Positions 23,801 through 35,760 of a stretch of DNA of 64,000 bases are shown here, piece by piece. Within the stretch, counting starts at the first letter, position 1, and each line of letters begins with the position of its first letter. A model generated the notes under the pieces. It saw nothing but the letters and a program-made list of their open reading frames with translations, did no database searches and was not told where the DNA came from. Both the position numbers and the translations under genes were made by a program. The stretch is from Phoenix dactylifera (Eukaryota > Streptophyta > Magnoliopsida > Arecales > Arecaceae). Location of the stretch: the NCBI RefSeq assembly GCF_009389715.1, contig NC_052392.1, positions 30,330,592 to 30,394,591 of the forward strand, given 5' to 3'.

Positions 23801-26650
23801 CTGTGACTTTCCATAAATAGCAGGACAAGTTGAACTTTTCATGAGATTTATATTATGTATGAAGTCCATTTTTTTCCAATCTAAGGGCCAATTTCCAGAA
23901 GCAGCTAGCAGAAAGACACCAATAACATGACGTATGTGGACATGCTTATGCAGTCAAAGGAGCGCATAATATTTGAGTGCCTTTTCTCCATTTCCTAGCT
24001 TGCATAATTAATTGGATGGCTATTGTACCCCAGATGTGGGAGGTGCTTCCTTGTTGAACTGTTCCCAGTAAAGGAGTCCTATCACCCATGGAACCAGCAA
24101 GAATTTTAAAATTTATTGGGATCATATGAGTTGTAGAGAATTTATGGTCTCCCTCCTATTGATGCTCATATTCATGGCTCCATGATGTCATTTACAGATT
24201 TGAGTCAACACATGGCACTATGAGAGGTATTTAATTGCATCTGTCTGTGCATGTATTTGATGGAGGTTGGGTTTTGCAGGACAAGCTGGGTGAGAAGCTA
24301 TTGTGCCTAAAAATCATGTATTTGACATATCATCGTAAATAACTGATCACTTGAATAGTAGAACAACAAATAGAGAAACTGAAACATTGCATCTGATGAA
24401 TCTCATATGCCATTAATAACTCTTCAACATAGATGAGAATTACCAGAGGACTCACATGCAATTTACTGAAAATTACTGGTATATGGAAGTATGGAACAAA
24501 ATGTAAAGGTGATGTTTGGTTATTTGAGCCCTACTGAAGTCTGAGTAAAATGACTAATGTAATAGCAACAGTTTCCAGAAATGGCTGCATATACATTTAA
24601 TAGCCACTCATACGACTGTTTGTGTCTAATCATTTTGGATGCTTTTAAATAGTCAATAAGCCATTTACTGCACTAAATCGCGTGATTGATGATCTAGCAC
24701 TAGATTTTGAAACTTCATGTGTGAGAAGATAATAAACTTAATTACTAATCTAATATTAAATGAAATTAAGTACCTAAACCTGATACTTTAGATTGTATTT
24801 CTTACTTGAGTGTTTGCATTTCTAAATCCACTCATATTTGTCTTCCATCCTGTTACTCATGTAGTTAACGGTCATGACATGCCATGTTTATTAAAATTAA
24901 CTTTCTGGTAAACAAATCATTACTTCTATTTTATTAGCTGCAATTGACTTCAAAAACATTTAGTGTTATCCTAGAAACTGTTTAACCAATTTGACAACCA
25001 TTTGCTGCACAAGCATAATTCTTTATCTGGTCTGACATGCAATAACCATGTTGCATTCATATTTTAGGTGCAACACTATCACGATAAGGCAAGTTTACAT
25101 TGGGACATGCAATGTTGGTTAGGTCGGTAATGCTTTTAGCATTTTCAGCACTACGAGATCTCATCTTCTCCTCCTCCTCTCTCTCTCTTTTATACATCCA
25201 AAGCTGCATGATGACAAAATTGTTTTTACATATATAATTTGCAGCGGAGTAACAAGGTCACTTACTTCCAAGTTTTGAAAATTTTCAATTCTGAATTTAT
25301 TAGAAACAAACTCATTTTGGCCAAAATGGATTACTTGAGCTGAAACAGCCTGAGTTTTGACTATTTTGCAATTTTGGGTAGTTGGCTGAAACTGACCGGT
25401 TTGGTCAAATTTTGATGGTTTTAGTCACACCTAACATATGTAAGTTACAAAGCAAGTATAGTTTTGAGAATGACAAACCAAACTTTCTGTGTAGGCACGA
25501 CTCATGGCACAGGATATTAGCATACAGAAAATGCCAGAGAAGCAACTCGTCTGAAAATCTCAATTTGATCAGCATCGATCATGGTGACATAATGGATGAC
25601 GACATGCAAAAAAATTATGCCAGATAATATCATAGACAATGTTTAAAGACTGAGGAAGCACATAAGTCAGTCATCCGACTTGTTCTCAGAAACTGTTAGT
25701 GAACCAGGGGAAGATGGAGATGCCATTCATTCCCTACGGTAAAGCTATTCCAAACAGGTTCTCTCAAAGTTGAGGCTGTGGAAAATTTCCTTGATTTTGA
25801 CAGTCAAGGAAGATGTCATTTGCATGGGAAACTATAGCAGACAGGTTCCTTGAAAGATGCCTTGGGGCTGAAGCATTTTCAAGATGCGACAGCCAAATCG
25901 CTGAAAGTTATCTGCGTTTTAAATGGCAAGTTAACTGCACTTGTATATCTGGGCTACCCTCCTTTCTAAAGAATATTGCTCCCTTGAGACTTTGTTTCAT
26001 AATTTATCAATAGAATAAAAAATATTTTATAGGAAACTGCTTTTATCATGGACTCATAGCTTAAAAGCTTATGTTAGGAGGAATAGCCCAGACTAATAAA
26101 CTCATGTGGCATTCTTTTTATCAGTCAGTGTAGGACTATGATAACCTCCTTCACTCAATCTCGTGACAAGTCGGCTCATCCTTGAGGGAGGGAGGCCTAC
26201 CTATGGCTCGGATTCCATCCTTCTTGACCCTAGTATACCTCAGTGAGGCGCTCACATTACCCAAAAGAGATGGCGATGCATTATGGGTCTAGCTTCGAAA
26301 TCACTTGTTACAAATTCGCAGCCCTAAAGCTTAGGACCGACTTAGGGTAATAAACTCATGTGGTGCCTCAGAACAGGATTATGGCACTTTGCTCTCTTAG
26401 AAGTTATTTATGTAACCCTTCCAGGGGGTTGAGATGCAGATAGGTCAGGCATAAATTGTGCAAGGTTTTTTCTAGTCTAACAAGCTTTTAGATCTACATT
26501 TAAAACCCCCCATGAAACGACTGTCAAACTAGGGTGACCATCGCAAGTCTCCCCAACTTCCTCAGGACGCGTCCATCGCAAGTGTAGAATAATTGTAACA
26601 AAACATTAAAATAAACTGGAAATAAACCACTCAAAAAATGAAAGTATACC
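20900..26650. other. Long intergenic stretch, no supported gene
   Basis: A moderately GC-rich segment at 20.9-21.6 kb is unassigned. The rest is AT-rich with short frames. A (GA)n patch lies near 22,347. Segments at 25.40-25.63 and 25.81-26.01 kb give short frames with mixed composition, but I recognise nothing in them. The block 26.1-26.6 kb repeats the phrase AATAAACTCATGTGG(C/T) (about 26,095 and 26,350) and may be an unrecognised non-coding retroelement. Confidence 0.5.
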
Positions 26651-26836
26651 CAATTTAATAAATGATACAAATTTTTAATATGATCATACATGGATGCATG
26701 GCTCTCACACCATATTTGTGCGGTTGCTTTTTGTGGTCTTCGAACCTACAACCTCATGGATAAATAACGCATTGCACCGCAGGAAGTAGAGCAACTAAAA
26801 GACCCTCTCAAAATTGAAACGAAACAAAGATTGGCA

Positions 26837-28133
26837 ATGGCAGCTGGTGCCTGGAATTGTGGGATTGTTATCCTACGCTCCTCCTCCTCCTCCTCTCTAC
26901 GTCGTTGCTATACTCCGATGAAGCCCTCAGTCCTCCTCGACCCTAAAACCCGAAACACCTCTTTCACCTCCGCCTCCTGTACCCAGAGGAAGACGAGGCC
27001 AGGGAGGGTTTGCTGCTCTGCACGCCCCGATGGACGCCAAGAAGCCGAAGAAGGAATCGAAGCCATCGACGATGCGCTCCTCTCTTCAGTCAGATTTCTT
27101 CTTCTCTCATCCTTTCTCGCAGTTATTTTGTTTATTAGGGGTTAAAAAGAGACCACCTTTTAGAACTTTGGATTTATCAATGGGGGAAAATAGGCAGGAT
27201 TTTTCTCTGGGCGTTCATAAAATTTGTCAATTTTATCGACAAAAAAGAATAAATTTACGTTTTTTTTTCGTCGAATTTAAATTATATCCACGGCTTTTAT
27301 CGAGAGAAGCCCATACGGAGAGAGAGAGAGAGAGTAAATTGCACTTGTTCGTGTTAGTCGTCTTTTTTTCCTTCACTTTAACTGGACTTAGGGTTTATGG
27401 CAGGCCCCCCCGTCTTGCGTAGTATTGTATTTAGTAAGCAGCCTCAAGTTTAGCAAAGGGCCCGCACTAGGTTTGGAGTAGAATTAGAGTTGTAATTTCT
27501 TATAATTGCTCCTTGTGATGCTCAAGAACCATAGCAATTAGGTTCGTTCCAATTAGTTCTTCGATTTCTTCACATTTTGCAGTTACCCATTCCCTTCTCG
27601 CTTGTCGAGACATTGAGGAAGATTGAAGAAAGCAGTGAGAGCAGGTGTGAATTATCTTAAATGCTGATTGGCCTTGCTTGGACCAGTAAAACTCACTCAA
27701 CTAGAAGGATCATTTAGAAAGCTTCTCGGCCAAAAGGAGAGTGTCACTGCTTGAAAACTGGATGATGAACTTTTGGTCTTTATTGTACATGCAAAAATGC
27801 AACATAGTATTCTGCACTAGATGAGTTAGTTTATTCCGTGAGCCACATTCCATAATGATGTCAATGTTGGGCCAGAGATATTTGGGGAATCAAACCAATT
27901 AGTATGCATACTTAGTCTGGTGCCTCTAAACATGATAACAGTGGATTGCTGCAGTCTTTGTGCTTGAAGCAGGAAACAAAGGTAGTTTAGGGCCAGTTGG
28001 TATTTCCTTTGTTTTCGAATATCCAAGAAGAAATTGAAGCAGACTGAACAGCATGTACAATGAAACTCTTTTACTTTTTTCTAAATTGTTTGTGAAATCT
28101 TCAAAGCATTTGCAAGTAAAGATTTATTGATTT

Positions 28134-28176
<43 letters not shown>

Positions 28177-30177
28177 AGGAATAGCAGGAGTTTCCTGCAA
28201 ATGTATCTTCCATATCAATCTTTATGTGGTATTTCACTAATTTGTAGAGAACAAAAACACAAAAACAGCAATGATGCCAAACAGGCCCTTAAGTTATGGA
28301 TTAATGTTCTTTTGATACCTTTGGCAATAAAGATTTTCTAAAAAATATTTATTTCCCTTTTTTCTTCTTGTTTCTTGACAAACCTCATTTACAATCATTG
28401 TCAGTTGTTGGACAATTTACAGTGTCTTTTGATTGTTTGATTTCCTTCTAAAATTCATAGGTCATTGGATTTTGGTTTTCTGGCTATTCTCTTTCATGAT
28501 TATAGAGCCTTATCAGAATCATTTCAGATATTCAAATGTCACTCGAGAGGAAATCTCGGACGCATCTATATATGAAGGTTGGACTGTTAAATCATAAGAC
28601 CTTGAGTGGAAGATTAAGAAACCATATTCATTGGCATGCATCAAACTGAATTATATATTGGTGAACCAAGCAGATTAGGTTGTCAGGTTTGACTTTGGCC
28701 ATTCATATAAGCGAGGCCTTGAGCTGGGCATGGATCAGAAATAGCACAGGAGCTTTAATGTGGCTCTTTATATAATATTCATGTTGTTTTATGTAACAGT
28801 ATTTAATATTATATATCCAACATCTTCCCTGTCTCTGCTTCATTACATGAACACTCATGGTGGGTGAATATCTCCACGTGGTGAACTTCTCCAATTTCCT
28901 CTGACATGCACAGCAGGTGCTCAGATCTTATAGACATAACCTTGATGAGAGTTATGAAACCATCCTAGCCTAATGCAATATAAGTAGACATAAGATCTCT
29001 ACTTTCTTTCCCCCAAGTAGAGATCTTATGTTCTTGTATTTGTTATATGTTTCTTGCTTTCCTTGGGCAACTAAATGGCATATTCTATTTACTCAAAAAG
29101 CATTTAGTGAAGCTGCCATCACTAAAAGCCACATATCTTTAGATTTGTTGTATCTTTAGAAGTAGTTAAGCCCCAGAAGACCTTGCTTGTAAGGCAGCTG
29201 GTGCTTATCTCGGCAGCAGAAATCTCATTGTCTCATTCCCTCATGCGCTATAACTTGTCTATTATTTTGTGACTAATTAATTCGGGGTATTTATGCTATG
29301 AGCTAGCTGTCCTCATTTTGATGCCTCTTTTTCTACACGGTTGATCATGGGATTGAAGGCAAAGATGAGAATAAACTGACTATAAAGAAAATAGGATTAC
29401 AGTTGTTATTATATGATCAAGGGTTCAGAAATGATGATGAGACATGGACAAGAGGCAGATACGACATTGAACTGACCAAACAAAAGGGAAATACCTTGAC
29501 CATCGCTACTTCTATTTTCTAAGGAAAAAATTGAAAGGAAAAAACAAGTGAATCATGGTTATCCAGGGTCAGTGTATGTGAAGTCGTTTCTAAATTCTAA
29601 TTGAATGCTTGAGGAAAAAAAATACAAAGATACTAGGTTCCATTCATGTTGGCATCTTTCCACTCTCAAGATGAAAACCCACTCTATCATGGTTATCCTG
29701 GGCCAGTGGATGTAAAGTTTTAATGTTGCAAAGACCTAAGGCAATCATCTGTATAATGTAATGTTATCCTTTCTTGGATGATAATTGGTAAATCAAGATG
29801 CATCATGAATATAAAAGAAGAGTCACTTGGCCTATGAAGGAGACCATAGATGTGTCTTTGTTTTGAAAATATGTTCTTTTTGAATTTTTTGATTGTTTTC
29901 TTTATCTCGCAATCCACCATGGATTCATAGTAGAACTTAATTTTTTACATGCTTCTGTGCTTGCACAAAACAGGATGATTTCGGTTACTTGTGGAAATTG
30001 GCAGCTGGGTCTGTTGGCAGCGGTGCAGCCATTAAATATGGAAGCATTCTTTTCCCTGAGATAACAAGGCCGAACATAGTACAAGCTCTGCTAATGGTTT
30101 CACTACCAGTACTGGTGGCTGTTCTGATCTTAATCAAGGAGAGTAGAACGGAGAGCCAAAGGGAGGATTTACTCTAG
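26837..30177 (+). CDS. Small plastid-type one-helix membrane protein (two exons)
   Basis: The model joins exon 1 (26837-27088) and exon 2 (29974-30177), giving 151 residues. The donor is TCTTCA/GTCAGA and the acceptor is ACAAAACAG/GATGAT; both junctions are in phase 0, so the frame passes cleanly into exon 2. Residues 1 to about 60 are rich in Ser, Arg and Thr and poor in acidic residues, as in a chloroplast transit peptide. An acidic linker follows (EAEEGIEAIDDALL, 70-82). Exon 2 then encodes a Gly/Ala-rich segment (LWKLAAGSVGSGAAIKYG), LFPEITRP, and one transmembrane helix at about 118-138, ending in a charged tail (KESRTESQREDLL). I do not recognise a named family and assign no function; a thylakoid or envelope location is inference. 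The 2.9-kb intron holds an AT microsatellite. A second ATG at 27030 in another frame is a shadow. The exon 1 donor is not a strong consensus, so that boundary is the weakest part of the model. Confidence 0.72.
28137..28174. repeat. (AT)n microsatellite in an intron
   Basis: About 19 AT units lie inside the large intron of the small plastid-protein gene. Confidence 0.92.
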
Positions 30178-31217
30178 CATTAATGTGGAATCCATCCTCT
30201 GGTAAAATCTGCATGACTTTTGATATCTATGCTTCCAAGTTTTAACAGATTTCTGTTCATTGTTCATAATTTTATATATGTGAACTTTTTTTGCTTTTGA
30301 AAAGGTGACTGGGATTAAATATTGATGTGATGTTATCAGTGTAATGCATGATTGACTCTGTTTATGTAAAACTCTGGGTTTTTTTTCTTTTCTCCTTATT
30401 TAATTTTTGGTCATGTCTTTCAGTTTTGGTGGACTGACAGCGCTATAAAGTTCGAGAAGATGATAGAGCTGGAGTAAGTTTATTTCGGTTAGTTGATGCC
30501 TTTCATTTTCATATTTCTTCCTCCTTAGATGTAGGTGTTACAGAGAAAGTCCTGTAGAAACTGATGGTTCAAGTATGATACTACTAGAGGATAAAGAAAT
30601 GTTTATCATGTAATTTATATCTTGGTGCTTTGGGGATATCAATTTCAGTCCAGTTTCAGTTTTAGGTACCTGGGAAGGCATGAGGAGATTGAAGCATGGA
30701 AGTACTTTTTGTTTAATCCCTGGAATTCAGTTGTGTGGCTCTTCTTAGTTGCTATTCTTTTGGCTATGTAAAACAAGGTCCTGTTGTCTTGTATGTCATC
30801 TTTTTTCCTTTTCCTCATCTATTCTTCCTGCATAATGATATCTTTTCTTTGATGCTTCGCATCATGGGTAATGGAGCAATTCGTGGTGCTCAATTGCCCG
30901 GTTCGATTGAACTGCACCTGACTATTGCCACAACTTTATACATAGAAATCTCAAACAATGTATTTTTTTTCTAATCCATTCACCAGTATTTTAGATTAAA
31001 CTGTAGATGTGCTTGTTTTAGGCTGATCAGAAGCTTAAAGTCTTAAATTCTAGAGAATAATAAGTTACACATCTTAAAGTTACCAACTATTTCGGCATAA
31101 CAGGTGCGAATAGGCATATCCAAAGAACATATATGCAGATTGTTTCCATGGTGATCTGCCCTGCTATGGTTCATGCACTCTTTTCACATGCAAATATTGT
31201 GCCCAAATCCAACTAAA
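30178..31217 (+). other. 3' flank of the plastid-protein gene
   Basis: No further coding exon was recognised. The T-rich sequence followed by TTTCAG near 30,421 could be the acceptor of a 3'-UTR intron. No clear polyadenylation signal was fixed. Confidence 0.35.
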
Positions 31218-31400
31218 GATTCCCCTCTTTTTCCACATGAGCTCGCGCCAAGATTCCGCTGAAGTTATATAGTGTGCCATAAGCCTGCGTGAAGAAGAAG
31301 CAAGCAATTGGGATTCCCATCTTTTTCACACGCAGAGATCATGCCAAAGTTCAGCTGAAGCCATGTATGCCCCAGAAGCCTTGGTTTTCACTCCTCGGCT
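31218..31400. repeat. Diverged ~94-bp tandem duplication
   Basis: GATTCCC(C/A)TCTTTTTC, then GCCAA(G/A)(A/T)TTC(C/A)GCTGAAG and a CAT/GCC-rich tail occur at 31,218 and again at 31,312. The duplication lies just left of the fold-back element and has no recognised coding function. Confidence 0.65.
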
Positions 31401-31561
31401 CGCTTAGGTACAGCTCACGTTCTTTTCCGTCAAGCACAAGCCTTATTATTTGTCTCGATCAGGGGCTTGGGGCAAGACAAACCCAAAGAAAGTAGGGGAA
31501 TTGACTTTCCCATCCCTCTAAAGACTCCACTGTAACAAAAAGTCCTTGTTAATTAAATCTA

Positions 31562-32025
31562 AAACAACCGGTCCAGAAATTTTCCAAACTGTAATTCCCG
31601 GTCCCTGAGCCCCTTTTATTTTGAAATAAGATACCGAAAATGCCCCTTCCCTCATGATCTCCCATCCTTCCGAAGAAGAAGAATTTCAGAGACTTTCCAA
31701 ACTGTAATCTCCCAGCCGCGGCTGCTGCCGACCGCGGCCTGCCCCCTCCCACGGCCGCCGCCGGCCCGGCTCGCCTCCTCCCGAGCCCCCTCCCGCGGCC
31801 GCGCCGCCGGGAATGCCTCCGCCCCTGCCCCTATGGTGGGAAGGTGCCGAAGAAGAGGAAGAAGGGCGCCGTCCCGCGTCCTGCGGCTGTCGCCGGCCAC
31901 GACCCGCCCTCCTCCAGCGTCCGCCGTGGCCCAGCCCCTTTCCGGCGCCGCCGGCCTCGCGGGAAGAGAAGAAAGAAGAAGAAGGGAAGAAGAGAAGAAA
32001 AAAAGAAAAAGAAAAGAAAAAAGTT
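31562..32025 (+). repeat. Left inverted arm of the fold-back element
   Basis: The arm is GC-rich with a CCGCCGCCGG character and ends in a GAAGAA/AAAG purine tract (about 31,970-32,025). A short internal direct repeat, TTTCCAAACTGTAAT, occurs at about 31,582 and 31,694. The purine end of the arm, preceded by CTCGCGG, is duplicated at about 32,170-32,270. Overlapping frames on both strands are a result of GC and purine richness. Confidence 0.75.
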
Positions 32026-32465
32026 TGAACTGGGGTCGACTCCTGCTCTGCTGGGGACGACTCGTGAGAATCTTGGGTCGACTCGCTCACTTCTACAACA
32101 ATTTTCTAAGAACACTTAACTGTGTGCACAGTCCTGTTAACTGTGTTCGCAGACAACTTAACTGTGTGCCGCCAGCTCGCGGAAGGAGAAAAAAGAAGAA
32201 AGAAGAAGAAGGGAAGAAGAGAAGAAAAAAAAGAAAAAAAAAGAAGAAAAAAAGGAAAAAATAAAAATAAAGTTAAATAAGCTTGGAACAATTAAATAAG
32301 TTTGGAACACACTTAATCTAACATGACACACGGTTAAATAAGCTTGGAACATATTTAAATCATCCCGGAACACACTTATTCTACCCCAGAACACAGTTAT
32401 TTCGACTGTGCACACAGTTAAGTGTTATTAGAAAATTATTGTAGACTTATGCTGAGCTGGGGTCG

Positions 32466-32549
32466 AGCTGGGGTCGACCCCTAAAGAGCTGGGGTCGACC
32501 CCTGAAGTGCTGGGGTCGACCCCTAAAGAGCTGGAGTCGACCCCTGAAA
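32466..32549. repeat. Four-unit 21-bp array of GGGGTCGACCCC palindromes
   Basis: Units start at 32466, 32487, 32508 and 32529. Each contains (A/T)GCTGGGGTCGACCCCT followed by (A/G)AAG or similar; the last has GAGTCGAC. Related GGGGTCGAC or GAGTCGAC words are scattered at 32,030-32,085, 32,586-32,616 and 35,220-35,292, on both sides of the minisatellite. Confidence 0.9.
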
Positions 32550-32622
32550 TCAGGCAAAAAAACAGCTCTCTGGAAAGCCTGAGAGAGTCGACTCCAGGTG
32601 AGCAGGGGTCGACCCCAGGTCT

Positions 32623-35208
32623 ATGAACACAGTTAAGTTGTCTGTGAACACAGTTAACTTGTCTAGGAACACAGTTAACTTGTCTAGGAACACAATTAAG
32701 TTGTCTGTGAACACAGTTAAGTTGTCTAGGAACACAGTTAAGTTGTTTGGGAACACAGTTAACTTGTCTGGGAACACAGTTAAGTTGTCTAGGAACACAG
32801 TTAATTTGTCTAGGAACACAGTTAACTTGTCTAGGAACACAGTTAAATTGTTTAGGAACACAGTTAACTTGTCTAGGAACACAGTTAACTTGTCTAGGAA
32901 CACAGTTGTCTAGGAACACAGTTAAGTTGTCTGTGAACACAGTTAAGTTGTTTAGGAACACAGTTATCTAAGAATACAGTTAAGTTGTTTGGGAACACAG
33001 TTAACTTGTCTAGGAACACAATTAATTTGTCTAGGAACACAGTTGTCTAGGAACACAGTTAAGTTGTTTGGGAACACAGTTAACTTGTCTGGGAACACAG
33101 TTAAATTGTCTAGGAACACAGTTAACTTGTCTGGGAACACAGTTAACTTGTCTAGGAACACAGTTAAATTGTTTGGGAACACAATTAACTTGTCTAGGAA
33201 CACAGTTGTCTAGGAACACAGTTAAGTTGTTTGTGAACACAGTTAAGTTGTTTAGGAACACAGTTATCTAAGAATACAGTTAAGTTGTTTGGGAACACAG
33301 TTAACTTGTCTAGGAACACAATTAATTTGTCTAGGAACACAGTTATCTAGGAACACAGTTAACTTGTCTGGAAATACAGTTAAGTTGTCTAGAAACACAG
33401 TTAACTTGTCTGGGAACACAGTTAAGTTGTCTAGGAACACAGTTAACTTGTCTAGGAACACAGTTGTTTAGGAACACAGTTAAATTGTTTGGGAACACAG
33501 TTAACTTGTCTAGGAACACAGTTGTCTAGGAACACAATTAAGTTGTCTGTGAACACAGTTAAGTTGTTTAGGAACACAGTTATCTAAGAATACAGTTAAG
33601 TTGTTTGGGAACACAGTTAACTTGTCTAGGAACACAGTTAATTTGTCTAGGAACACAGTTAAGTTGTTTGGGAACACAGTTAACTTGTCTGGGAACACAG
33701 TTAAGTTGTCTAGGAACACAGTTAAGTTGTCTGTGAACACAGTTAAGTTGTTTAGGAACACAGTTATCTAAGAATACAGTTAAGTTGTTTGGGAACACAG
33801 TTAACTTGTCTAGGAACACAGTTAATTTGTCTAGGAACACAGTTGTCTAGGAACACAGTTAAGTTGTTTGGGAACACAGTTAACTTGTCTAGGAACACAG
33901 TTAAGTTGTCTAAGAACACAGTTAACTTGTCTGGGAACACAGTTAAGTTGTCTAGGAACACAGTTAACTTGTCTGGGAACACAGTTAAGTTGTCTAGGAA
34001 CACAGTTAACTTGTCAGGAACACAGTTGTTTAGGAACACAGTTAAATTGTTTGGGAACACAGTTAACTTGTCTAGGAACACAGTTGTCTAGGAACACAGT
34101 TAAGTTGTCTGTGAACACAGTTAAGTTGTTTAGGAACACAGTTATCTAAGAATACAGTTAAGTTGTTTGGGAACACAGTTAACTTGTCTAGGAACACAGT
34201 TAATTTGTCTAGGAACACAGTTAAGTTGTTTGGGAACACAGTTAACTTGTCTGGGAACACAGTTAAGTTGTCTAGGAACACAGTTAAGTTGTCTGTGAAC
34301 ACAGTTAAGTTGTTTAGGAACACAGTTATCTAAGAATACAGTTAAGTTGTTTGGAAACACAGTTAACTTGTCTAGGAACACAGTTAATTTGTCTAGGAAC
34401 ACAGTTGTCTAGGAACACAGTTAAGTTGTTTGGGAACACAGTTAACTTATCTGGGAACACAGTTAAGTTGTCTAGGAACACAGTTAACTTGTCTGGGAAC
34501 ACAGTTAAGTTGTCTAGGAACACAGTTAACTTGTCTAGGAACACAGTTGTTTAGGAACACAGTTAAATTGTTTGGGAACACAGTTAACTTGTCTAGGAAC
34601 ACAGTTGTCTAGGAACACAGTTAAGTTGTCTGTGAACACAGTTAAGTTGTTTAGGAACATAGTTATTTAAGAATACAGTTAAGTTGTTTGGGAACACAGT
34701 TAACTTGTCTAGGAACACAGTTAATTTGTCTAGGAACACAGTTGTCTAGGAACACATTTAAGTTGTTTGGGAACACAGTTAACTTGTCTGGGAACACAGT
34801 TAAGTTGTCTAGGAACACAGTTAAGTTGTCTGTGAACACAGCTAAGTTGTTTAGGAACATAGTTATCTAAGAATACAGTTAAGTTGTTTGGGAACACAGT
34901 TAACTTGTCTAGGAACACAGTTAATTTGTCTAGGAACACAGTTGTTTGGGAACACAGTTAAGTTGTTTGGGAACACAGTTAACTTGTCTGGGAACACAGT
35001 TAAGTTGTCTAGGAACACAGTTAACTTGTCTGGGAACACAGTTAAGTTGTCTCGGAACACAGTTAACTTGTCTAGGAACACAGTTGTTTAGGAACACAGT
35101 TAAATTGTTTGGGAACACAGTTAACTTGTCTAGGAACACAGTTGTCTAGGTACATAGTTAAGTTATCTAGAAACACAGTTAACTTGTGAACACAGTTAAC
35201 TTGTCTAG
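32623..35208. repeat. 2.6-kb minisatellite, 21-bp unit with higher-order structure
   Basis: The consensus unit is GAACACAGTTAACTTGTCTA plus one G. Variants carry AAGTTG, AATTTG or AAATTG in the middle and CTGGG, CTGTG or TTTGG at the end. Shortened units (AACACAGTTGTCTAGG, and AGTTATCTAAGAATACAG) interrupt the array. The marker AAGAATACAG recurs at 32970, 33270, 33586, 33770, 34148, 34332, 34669 and 34869, showing nested duplication. Degenerate versions of the unit extend left to about 32,100. The array is flanked by direct copies of GAAAGCCTGAGAG...TCGACTCCAGGTGAGCAG (about 32,571 and 35,209). Long frames on both strands exist only because 21 is a multiple of three. Confidence 0.95.
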
Positions 35209-35369
35209 GAAAGCCTGAGAGTCGACTCCAGGTGAGCAGGGGTCGACTCGTGCTGTTAAGGGGTCGACTCCAGATGAGCAGAGGTCGACTCCATGTCTGT
35301 GAACACAGTTAAGTTGTCTGGGAACACAGTTAACTTGTCTAGGAACACAGTTAACTTTATTTTTATTTT

Positions 35370-35760
35370 TATTTTATTTTATTTCTTCTTTTTCTTTCTT
35401 TTTTTTTCTTTTTTTTTTTCTTCTCTTCTTCCCTTCTCCTTCTTTCTTCTTCCTTCTCCTCTCGCGAGGCCGGCAGCTACGGAAGGGGATCGGACGGTGG
35501 CGGCCGCAGGATGGGGCCACCGGGGGGGCAGCGACTCCTCTTCTTTGGCACCTCCCCACCGTGGGGGCGGAGGTATTTCCGGCGGCGCGGAAGGGGGCAG
35601 CGGGTGCGGGAGGGGGCGGGCTGTGGCCGGCGGCAGGCGCGGGAGGGGGTGGGCCGTGGCCGGCGGCTGCCTTTTTCTTCTCCTTCTTCGGTGGGAATGG
35701 GAGAGGCGGGGGCATTTTTGTCCCATAAAGCAATGTTGAAATATATATGGACCGGTTGTT
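35370..35760 (-). repeat. Right inverted arm of the fold-back element
   Basis: This is the reverse complement of the left arm. It starts with a T/C-rich tract (35,370-35,460), then CTCGCGAGGCCGGCAGCT, GTGGCGGCCGC, TCCTCTTCTTTGGCACCTCC, and GGAGGTATTTCCGGCGGCGC, and ends GGACCGGTTGTT. A perfect palindrome with 10-bp arms around one base lies across its outer end (35751-35771). Confidence 0.75.

Noticed and set aside
26690-26790. Possible minus-strand tRNA or SINE (GGTTCGAAGAC B-box-like word)
   Set aside because: A single B-box match without a good A box, cloverleaf, tail or target duplication is not enough; it lies just upstream of a gene start and may be chance.
27030-27422. 130-residue ORF beginning MDAKKPKKESK
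   Set aside because: It overlaps exon 1 of the small plastid-protein gene in another frame and runs on into the intron through low-complexity sequence.
31686-32264. Overlapping ORFs in the left arm, and similar ones in the right arm at 35.29-35.77 kb
   Set aside because: They overlap in several frames on both strands and encode only Arg/Gly/Pro-rich or poly-Lys/Glu/Phe sequence, as expected from GC-rich and purine-rich inverted arms.
32428-35149. Minisatellite read as a CRISPR array or as a repeat-protein gene
   Set aside because: There are no unique spacers between the units, the context is a plant nuclear genome, and the long frames follow automatically from a 21-bp period without stops. 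No start context, splice signals or codon bias support a gene.
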